Assembly (NCBI GenBank): GCA_947561585.1
Contig: CANNZV010001047.1
Location: 62,001-126,000, forward strand
Origin: Caprella mutica
Taxonomy: Eukaryota; Arthropoda; Malacostraca; Amphipoda; Caprellidae
Length of the DNA: 64,000 nucleotides
Direction of reading: 5' to 3'
The notes beneath the pieces were generated by a model. That model was given only the letters and a program-made list of their open reading frames with translations. It searched no databases and was not told the origin of the DNA. Position 1 is the stretch's first letter. The number at the start of each line of letters is the position of its first letter. Shown piece by piece: positions 56,145 through 64,000 of the stretch. A program made the translations under genes and the position numbers.

Positions 56145-59100
56145 TTAAGGTTCATTTCGACAAACCACTGATATTCTCCTTGTTTTAGGTACGGGTCTGT
56201 CTCTATGAACAGGATTGACACTATTACTCAAAATTTCGTGAGTGAAGCTGTACCGCGATGTATCTCTGTAAATAAAAAATATTAACAGGTTAGATTCAAA
56301 CAGGATTAGAGTAATGTTTAAAATTGTTAGTTTTTTACTGTTAGAACTATCATATTCTCAAAAATATAGTTAACTGGAGACATTAATTGAAGTGCAAATA
56401 GAGTAAAGCATCTATCTTAAACAGAAGATGAGCCCATAACAATTTCGCTTACTCTAACTTCAAAATAAAAGATTATTTACCACTTGGGCCTTTCCTCACA
56501 CATGATAGAGAGGTCTTTTACCCCATTGCCAGTGAATTGTTATCTTTACCTCATAATGTATAGAGATCTTCTTGGCAGTAAAACATCTACTTTCTCCTCC
56601 TTATTTTCCTCTCTCACTAACCGCATCACAGACTGACTACCGAGAGATAAACCTGCTATGATGTTACCGCAGAACTGAAAACAAGAAGTCTTTTTAGATA
56701 ACCAACAAATAATCTATCCACACAAGAATATTTCACTATGTTAACTGGTATATATGTGTGCCATTCGGAGTGAAAGGGTATGAAGAACCTACCAATGAAG
56801 TGTTGGTTATCTTTCTAAAAAGAAACCTTGGCTAATATATTTTACAAGAGGCCCTTAAATTATAAATAATAGGTTTAATAATCACGAGTATAGCCTTCAC
56901 ACACTTTGGAATTAGGTTTTAATTAGCCTCTAAAATTGAACTATTTTATTTTTCTATATGATCATTTAAAGTTTAGCGTTGGTGACGTCATTTCCTTGGA
57001 AATATCTCGCTTTAACCCGTACAAGGTTGCTTTATCTAAATCTACAGATTACTGTCCCAAAATAAGGCCACCCTCCGTGTACGGGTTAATAGTCTTCACT
57101 GACCCTGACACTATCCACATGGGGGTAAATAGCCCCATCTTCCTGTAGGTCGAGTACATGTGTGTACAGCAGCACATTGGAGTCAGGAGAGCAGAAGGAG
57201 TGGCTCTTTAACCTTTGGATTGCATCATCGCATGAAGAGGGCCACCGAGATATCTCTGTTTCGCGATACCCTTGGATTGCCTGCCACAAAAAATATTCAT
57301 AATCTGGATCATTTTCACTTACAGTTAATGAATAATAAAAAATAAATTAGGTTAATTTTATTCTAATATTTGTATGAAATGAGTGTCAATATTATTGTAC
57401 TAGAAAATAATAGCTATTTTTTTAATTAAATAGGTAATTTTCCTAATACATTGCAAGCATCCACTTGTCGAATTGTTTCTCCTAACTGGAAGCTATTGAT
57501 TTTCTTACATTTCAAACTATGATATGATGTAAAAATAACACAGGTAAACCTTACAAAAATTTCCCATCTTATTGTCCTTTACTAATATTTCGTTTATAAG
57601 TATGCGCTATAACTTCGCATGTGATGTGATTAGAATATCATGGAATCATTGATGGATTAGCTACTTTTATTAATTTACTAAATATTAGTTTTAAATGTAA
57701 ATAAAACAATTTTCCATTAATTTCAACAGAAGGTAATTCACAGATTGAAATTTTTCAAAAAATAATTTTTAGTATTTATCTTGAACTAGCTATTATATTT
57801 AATTAGTTATACACAGCATATTTAACTCTTTAACGATGGGACACCAAGTAACCCACTTATTTAGTTACATTTATTGCATGGTGGGGCACTATGTATCCCA
57901 CCTTACCCTAGTGACTGGTCCAGGCGGACCAGTACTCATGAAAAAATGTTAATTTTATTTTTAAACCGATTTAGAAGCGTTCTTTGCGTGACTTTTACTT
58001 TTCAACATAAAGTACATACAAAAAAATATGATAAATGGCAAGACTTTCATATTATGAGCATTTATTCAAATACACGGGTGTCTTTAGAAAAACTGGAACA
58101 CAACTGTAAGTTAGTATATTTCAAAATTCATTAAAGGTGCACATTTCTTTCCACAGTTAAATTTTCCTAAACTTTTATTCATTTTTGTGAATGTTATAAG
58201 GATTTTATTGATAGGTGGTGAAAATGACTTTTGCACAAATAGTTAAAAAACCTAAAAAAAAATTGTTACTTATCTTTGCTTGTTAATTTTTTTTAAATAG
58301 ATAATTATTCTTCAGCATTTACCAATGGATAAGTTAATATCAAATGAAGGTTTTTATAAAGACAAAATATCGAAAAGTCAATTTGTTGAGATTTTATAAC
58401 AGTTGTAGTGAGGACTGGTCCGCCTGGACCAGTCCCTAGGTTACTGAGCAAACTTTTAAGGGCTAGGTTACTAGGGTCAAAAGTTTCATTTACAATCACA
58501 AGTTAGACTATACACATCCTACCCTATAACGCTAATAATACAGTAGGGTGGGCCAAAAAATAACGTTTTGGATATTAGTTATTGAATAGCGATATAAAGT
58601 TGATATGACAAGTAAAGGTACGTGTACTGAAATTTGAGTGAATTCTGACATTATTAACAGTTGCCAACAAGCGATTCAAATATCAGAAAAGTAAGATTTT
58701 TAGTGATTTTTACTACATTTTGGTAAAAAACTCTATTTTTATCATTTAGAATAGGAAGATAGCTGTAGAAGAGCTTATTTTGGTGTCAGTGCCGGAAAAT
58801 CAGACAGGTACGACAATGTTTACAGTTGCCCCCACCCCTCCAAATGGTACGAATTTAGACACCGCTGGAGACTGTAGTCAATGTAGTGCTACACACATAT
58901 GGAGGTCTGGTGCTCAATGAAGAGCATAATAGAGTATTATATGCAATAAATTGATAAAAAAAATAATAATTGATTAATAAACCAATATTTCAATATTTGG
59001 TACACTTGGTAATTCAAAAAAGTTGACAAAGCGAATTGCATGTGTTATTATTTAATTGCTAAAATCCGAGTAAATTCGAAATTTTTGCAATACGAAAATA

Positions 59101-60774
59101 TTAATAAATGCTTTTATAAAATGAAATCAATACAATTCACTAAGTTATTTAGAGAATTAAATTACTTCTATCTTATCACAATAACATCATAATTGCTCTA
59201 GAAGCTAAATTTTAAGAGAAATATTGTAATATTAATATATTTCACAAAAAAAGGGCTCGGGGCAACTGAAAAGTATCAAAAATTAATCTGCAGTTTTGCA
59301 AGTTGTGTTTTTTCGTACATTGCCAACTAATTTTACCTATTCCATAGAAAAAACAAAATCGAATATTTCAGAATTGATGGGAAAATATCATTTTGTACAA
59401 AATTTCAAATGTTTTGGGGCAACTCAATTATATCCAGAAATAGCCTGGAAATTTGCATGCAATGTTCTTTTATAACGTATCAACTTATTATAGCTATTCC
59501 ACACTGAGATTCTGAAGTTTGTCCGAAACCCATATTTTTTGGCCCACCCTATTTATTATACAGTGTGTTTCAACATTTTTGAGATGTTTCAGTGGCTTTT
59601 ATTCATAGTTATACTGGCGAACAAAAAAATAATAATACACAAAAATGTTCAGGAAGAATGGATTTTTAATGATCAATAACAAGAAATACATATTATAGAA
59701 GGTGCTGGAAGAGGCCTCCATTTTGCCGCACACAGAGATTCGCTCGCTTCAAAACATTAAGTGCTACACTCTGAAGGACATTCTCACGATGTTCTTCTGA
59801 AAATCTCTTCACAACATTGATAAGTTCGTACACTGTAGTTGGTTTTGCAGAATACACTTCTTTTCGAGCTAAGGCCCAATAATAAAAATCCAAAGGATTC
59901 TAATCTGGAGAATGTGCTGGCACCTTCTATAATATGTTAGTAATCATTAAAAATCGACTCTTCCTGAACATTTGTGTATTATTTTTTTCAGTCAGTATAA
60001 CTATGATTGAAAGCCACTGAAACATCTAAAAAATGTTGAAACACACCGTATACATCCCACCTCATAACTCTTAGAGGCACCTTATACCTCAAAAAGTTTA
60101 AGAACCAATAGATATCAAATGTCGGTAATGAAGGACAGTAAAACTCCTGAGTTATGACGCACGCAAGAAATGAAGGACCTGAATTATGAAATGCAATCGA
60201 GTTATGAAGTTGTTCTCTATGTTTTAATTGTAGAAAATGATATACATCAAGAATTTCGTCACAGTTATCATTCAATAGCCATAAAATTAGGATTTTAATC
60301 ATAGAAAACTATCTAGTGCACCCGAGATATGAAGTTGTTTCGAGTTATTAAGGAACCAATACTTCATAACTCAGGAGTTGAAATACTGACATCGTCCCAA
60401 TGATCTTGTTGGTACTGCATGCGACTGAGATGAGGCTCAACGTGACGCAATATGCTAGCCTCTTCCTTCTCGTCAATAAAGTCGAGAACCACTTCAAAGT
60501 CTCTGTGTATTTTCTCTATGGTCTTAGAAGAACACAGAGCGTGAAAAGATAAGCAGTCTTCAGCACTTCCAGGAACTATATCATTCATAGAAGGAGTGCT
60601 AATTTGATTGAAAGATCGAGCAGTGAAAAATATGGATCTCAAAGGTGGAAATTGTAAGACTGGTTCAGTGGTTTCATTGAGAAGTGAATGGGTTCTGATA
60701 TTGCACTGTAAAGAACCGATATGTCTACAATTGGACATCAAAATAGAGTGCGAGAGTTTTCTAACTAGAAACAT
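56145..60774 (-). CDS. ALKBH7: Mitochondrial AlkB-like dioxygenase ALKBH7
   Basis: ALKBH7 is a mitochondrial Fe(II)/2-oxoglutarate oxygenase linked to programmed necrosis and fat metabolism. Four minus-strand exons, 60774-60391, 57280-57104, 56674-56550 and 56265-56145, join in frame (phases 0, 0, 2) to 268 aa. The core matches: RDFEVVLDFIDEKEE, HWDD|AIQGYRETEISRW, VLLYTHVLDLQEDG, then YPHVDSVR with the HxD metal ligands, FCGNIIAGLSLGSQSVMRLV, SLYIMR|DTSRYSFTHEIL with the distal His, and TRRISVVCR with the 2-oxoglutarate-binding Arg. The roughly 100 residues before the core, rich in Arg and Ser at the start, may be a targeting leader and are longer than in vertebrates. Exons 1 and 2 both use GTCAGT donors. 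Intron 1 (3.1 kb) is filled with transposon remnants. Confidence 0.93.
57829..58480. repeat. Paired palindromes ACTGGTCCAGGCGGACCAGT in ALKBH7 intron 1
   Basis: ACTGGTCCAGGCGGACCAGT at 57914-57933 and its near complement at 58413-58433 (GACTGGTCCGCCTGGACCAG) lie about 500 bp apart, inverted. Outside them are AAGTAACC (57847) and GGTTACT (58438 and 58465) words, suggesting the arms of an old inverted-repeat element. Exact ends not found. Confidence 0.5.
58546..59549. mobile_element. TA-flanked MITE in ALKBH7 intron 1 (1.0 kb)
   Basis: Inverted ends GGGTGGGCCAAAAAATA and complement are flanked by TA (58544-58545, 59550-59551), as for Tc1/mariner-type elements. The interior is AT-rich and has no transposase frame. 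Confidence 0.8.
59561..60050 (-). mobile_element. Mariner-like deletion derivative (490 bp)
   Basis: Long inverted ends of about 110 bp (CAGTGTGTTTCAACATTTTT on the left; CGGTGTGTTTCAACATTTTT on the other strand of the right) are flanked by TA. Between them the minus strand keeps only the C terminus of a mariner-type transposase: an NPLDFYYWALARKEVYS block, then FSEEHRENVLQ and NGGLFQHLL. A stop lies just before NPLD. The element lost most of its transposase by internal deletion. Confidence 0.8.
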
Positions 60775-62056
60775 GTTGTAATTTAGGATTGAAATCTGTA
60801 AAAAAAATCTGTGGCTGAAATATTATATTGCCAATGCCGTTATTATTTAGTCTTTTCATCTACTTTAAAATGAAGTATAAAGAAGGAGACCTTACAAATG
60901 CTCTTTTAATGACGAACTACTCAAAATAAATAATATACTTGGGGGTTTAAAGTCTGTTTCCAAACATATCAGTCATCAAAGGGAAATTAAGTACAAGTGA
61001 CTGGAAAAGAGACAAAACACAATTTGTAAATTCTCCTGTCTAGTTTTTTTTCAAATGCTGGGTTTCTAGGGATAGCAAACATCACCCTAAGATGATAGTT
61101 AGATAATTCATTCTCATCAAAATAAAGCTATGCTATTAATTAGAAAGAAAATGAAAGATATGTAAAGTTTTCATTACAGTTACTTCATTGGATGAAGTGT
61201 TTGTCTAATTTATGAAGTACCTGAACTATCATCCCCCTGAGATGCAATTCAAAATATTGGGAAACTGATTCAAAAATTTATATCACAAGTTTATTTGCTG
61301 TAAAGAAATTGTATCGAAATGGTAATACGTACTTAATTGAGAAATAAGTCCTCTTCATTGAAGTTTGAACAGAGCAATCCATTAATAACTCATTTAGAAA
61401 ATAATAAAATATAATTGAACACTATTTGTGTGGTAAGACATTAAAGTGAGAAAAACAATTTACTCTTATCATCACAATTGGAATGGAATGAATCTAAGAA
61501 CAAATGAAATAAACTAACTAATCAACTAATAGAAGTTACTCGTACATCTATTATCTGATTATTTTAATTGTAGAGGCTACCACGGCCTCTAGAGAGATCT
61601 GCACAATTTGACTGGAATGAATCTGAAAAAAAAAGAGAAACAGTTCAACTCGCTTATTAATAGACATATGCCTGGTTAAGATTAATGATTTAATTCTTGA
61701 ATAGTTTCATATTACAAAACATCAACATTGGATAGAGTAAAAAAAATAGATACTTTCAAATTATGAAGAATAAAACAATTGAAGTAAAATCAAAAGGTTC
61801 TTCATAATCATTGATGATTTGATCCACCTTGGCAAATACCAAGAAATATTTCATGTACCAAAATTAATGAAGTTGCCTAAATTCACTACTAATTATTGAA
61901 GAAAAAAAAATTTCATATTTTTTTATAGGTACACAATTAGCTAATCAAGCTTTCGATATTTTACTGAAATAGAAAATAAATGCAATATCATTTAGCAGAC
62001 ATTGTTTAATATCTACTTCGACCATAGGTCTTATCTGTAACTACTTGACTGACCAG
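60775..62056. other. Upstream of ALKBH7, no further gene recognised
   Basis: This region should hold the ALKBH7 promoter and the 3' region of the MYCBP-like gene. Two diverged direct repeats of GGAATGAATCT type lie at about 61480 and 61605, with a short palindrome AGAGGCTACCACGGCCTCT at 61574-61592 between them. Confidence 0.4.
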
Positions 62057-62987
62057 TTATGATTCAGGAGGAGGTAAAGTTTCTTCCTTTGGCCGCAGCT
62101 TTCTCAGTTGCTCCTTCAGATTTTCGTTCTCATCTTCAAGTTCTTTTATCTGTAAAATAAGATATACTATAGTACCAAATATGATACATACTAAATAGAG
62201 TGAAAATAAAAATACATAAAGATTGATTTTGGAGAATCAAGCAAAGTTTTCAGATGAGTTGCTAATTAAATTTTAATTTAATAGCTACCTACAATTACCT
62301 TCAGCTCTTATGGGGCAATATCAGTACAATTTTCGATTTTAGTAGGTGTTTAATGTCTGCTTCAGCAATATCGTTAACTACATCGCTGACAACAAAATGA
62401 AATTAAATATCTACAAGGAACTGGAAGAAGCAGTCAGAAAGGAAAGTGAATGCAGTCACTAACCAAGGAATGTGACGAAACGAGACGCAAGCACCAGTGA
62501 CTGCACTCACGAATAGAAGAGAAAAATGAAGAGGTAATATTAATAAAGCCTACGAGACTACCTAGCACAAAATATAAGACCTCGTAGTAGGAGAGCACAA
62601 CTCTATCCTTATCCTCTAAAACTGCAAGTAGCTACCATTAAAAAGTGATAAAGATGGAAATAGACAATTCATAATCCAAATTACCAAAATTCAGAGCCCA
62701 AGGGACAACACCTCTCTCCTCTTCCATTCATCAAAGATGGCATCTGTTTCTAGACCTAACTAACATATATCTAGTTCTTACCCTATCTTCTAAAATTGGG
62801 ACCTGAAGCTGGTTGGCAGAGTTTTTATCAAGAGCCTCTTTAATGTAATCCACAGCATTTTCAGGTCTTTGTGGTAGTTTATAAAGCTTCACAAGAATAT
62901 CAGTGAGACTGGACATCACGCCACTCTTCTCACAGTAAACACGGAACTTTTCACGTTCACTATCCATTCTGACTGTAGTTTTAAAAT
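62057..62987 (-). CDS. MYCBP: c-Myc-binding protein (AMY-1)-like, first exon missing
   Basis: MYCBP/AMY-1 is a small helical, coiled-coil protein that binds c-Myc and AKAP-family anchors in vertebrates. Two minus-strand exons are visible: 62987-62782 and 62149-62057, joining in frame as LEDR|IKELEDENENLKEQLRK. Exon A carries DSEREKFRVYCEKSGV, LTDILVKLYKLPQRPENAVD and YIKEALDKN, which follow the family closely; exon B ends PKEETLPPPES and stop. Exon A begins after a TTGCAG acceptor in a phase that needs one base from an upstream exon, which I could not find in 63000-64000 and which probably lies beyond the window or is very short. The in-frame Met before DSEREKF is an alternative start. Confidence 0.85.
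62445..62515. repeat. Short inverted repeat in MYCBP intron
   Basis: GTGAATGCAGTCACTAACC and CAGTGACTGCACTCAC lie inverted within 70 bp and could fold as a hairpin. Confidence 0.45.
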
Positions 62988-63160
62988 CTGCAATTATCAA
63001 TCAGTAGTAAATAAATTATGATTAAGATATACCAATATCTTAATATCTGGAAGTCAAGAGATATTTAACAGATTAATCTAATTTTAATTTAAAAAAAATT
63101 AAATATATCTAATAGCTAAATATTTTCTAATTCTTGATAATGATATTAAACAAAATATGA

Positions 63161-63898
63161 CAAAATTCACAATTTTATGATCTTACAAATTTTTGAGGAT
63201 CAATTACCAATCCCTATTTGTCAAAGCTCAAAACTTAATGAAAAGATGAAAACTTCTATTTCATTAAAAAAAAATATAGATATATGCTATTGAAATGAAA
63301 TTAAAATAAAGCAGCTTTAGAAAGAAATTGAGGTGAAAATTACAAGATAATCTATGATAGCTATTTGATAGATAATTTATCATAATCAATTATTAATGAG
63401 AACATTTAATTGAAGCAAAAGTAATTATTAGAGTATATCATTACAAATTGAAAAGAAATTAGAATAAATGAAATATACCCAATAGTTTCAAAATTTCTAA
63501 TAAGCATTATTATAAACTATGATGGCTTCACAAAATTCACAATTTTATGATCTTACAAATTTTTGAGGATCAATTACCAATCCCTATTTGTCAAAGCTCA
63601 AAACTTAATGAAAAGATGAAAACTTCTATTTCATTAAAAAAAAATATAGATATATGCTATTGAAATGAAATTAAAATAAAGCAGCTTTAGAAAGAAATTG
63701 AGGTGAAAATTACAAGATAATCTATGATAGCTATTTGATAGATAATTTATCATAATCAATTATTAATGAGAACATTTAATTGAAGCAAAAGTAATTATTA
63801 GAGTATATCATTACAAATTGAAAAGAAATTAGAATAAATGAAATATACCCAATAGTTTCAAAATTTCTAATAAGCATTATTATAAACTATGATGGCTT
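63161..63898. repeat. Direct tandem duplication of 370 bp
   Basis: The block starting CAAAATTCACAATTTTATGA at 63161 is repeated from 63531, apparently without differences over about 365 bp. Contents are AT-rich intron or upstream sequence of the MYCBP-like gene. It is either a very recent duplication or an assembly error. Confidence 0.85.
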
Positions 63899-64000
63899 AT
63901 GATCATCAAAATGCATTCATTGCGTAGATACCAGATTCAAGCTTCTTCTACATTAACAAAAGGAAAGTATCTTTGTAGCCAATATTTCCCAGTCTGCAGA

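Noticed and set aside
59988..60302. A 104-codon minus-strand frame next to ALKBH7 exon 1
   Set aside because: It runs across the inverted end of the mariner derivative into intron sequence and shows no domain.

Overview
The window is animal nuclear DNA. It is AT-rich, its genes are split by GT-AG introns, and it is crowded with eukaryotic transposons (Tc1/mariner, pogo, hAT-like, TTAA-flanked palindromes, non-LTR retrotransposons) and minisatellites. An arthropod, perhaps a hemipteran-like insect, fits the retroelement types and base composition, but this is a weak inference. I see no bacterial features, CRISPR array, rRNA or convincing tRNA.

Layout. 1-9.5 kb holds no recognisable host gene: a decayed Jockey-type retrotransposon end, then a hAT-like element with a clear 8-bp target duplication and a dead Tc1 transposase inside it. 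9.5-15.4 kb (minus strand) is a four-exon gene of unknown function, predicted at 1653 aa, with two related SGNH-like domains and two blocks of coding tandem repeats. 17.4-20.7 kb is a broken pogo/Tigger transposon with intact ends and a TA duplication. 21-26.3 kb is repeats: hAT-like and TA-flanked MITEs, a 21-bp and a 69-bp minisatellite. 26.5-31.9 kb (minus) is a non-LTR retrotransposon with both ORFs open. 32-38.5 kb is a nest of inverted-repeat elements.

38.9-63 kb is the gene-rich part, with exons rebuilt here by joining splice sites in frame: SDHAF1 and, 68 bp downstream on the same strand, LIPT2 (plus); AP3M, the mu subunit of AP-3 (minus, 10 exons, 417 aa); CIAO2A (plus, 4 exons); ALKBH7 (minus, 4 exons); and a MYCBP/AMY-1-like gene (minus, first exon not found). 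Four of the six act in mitochondria or iron chemistry: SDHAF1 matures the Fe-S subunit of succinate dehydrogenase, LIPT2 starts lipoate attachment to mitochondrial enzymes, CIAO2A is a cytosolic Fe-S assembly factor, and ALKBH7 is a mitochondrial Fe(II)/2-oxoglutarate dioxygenase. Apart from the tight SDHAF1-LIPT2 pair, nothing shows that this grouping is functional.

The most unusual observation is in AP3M. A 33-bp minisatellite of 25 units starts exactly at the exon 9/intron 9 boundary, and each unit repeats the last 15 nt of the exon plus 18 nt of intron. This makes a ladder of about 24 consecutive 5' splice sites, the nearest seven all in the same reading frame. Other points for follow-up are the possible SDHAF1-LIPT2 dicistron, the unidentified double-SGNH protein, a 1.3-kb foldback element with internal tandem repeats, and several unrelated inverted-repeat elements that each carry the CREB/ATF palindrome TGACGTCA.
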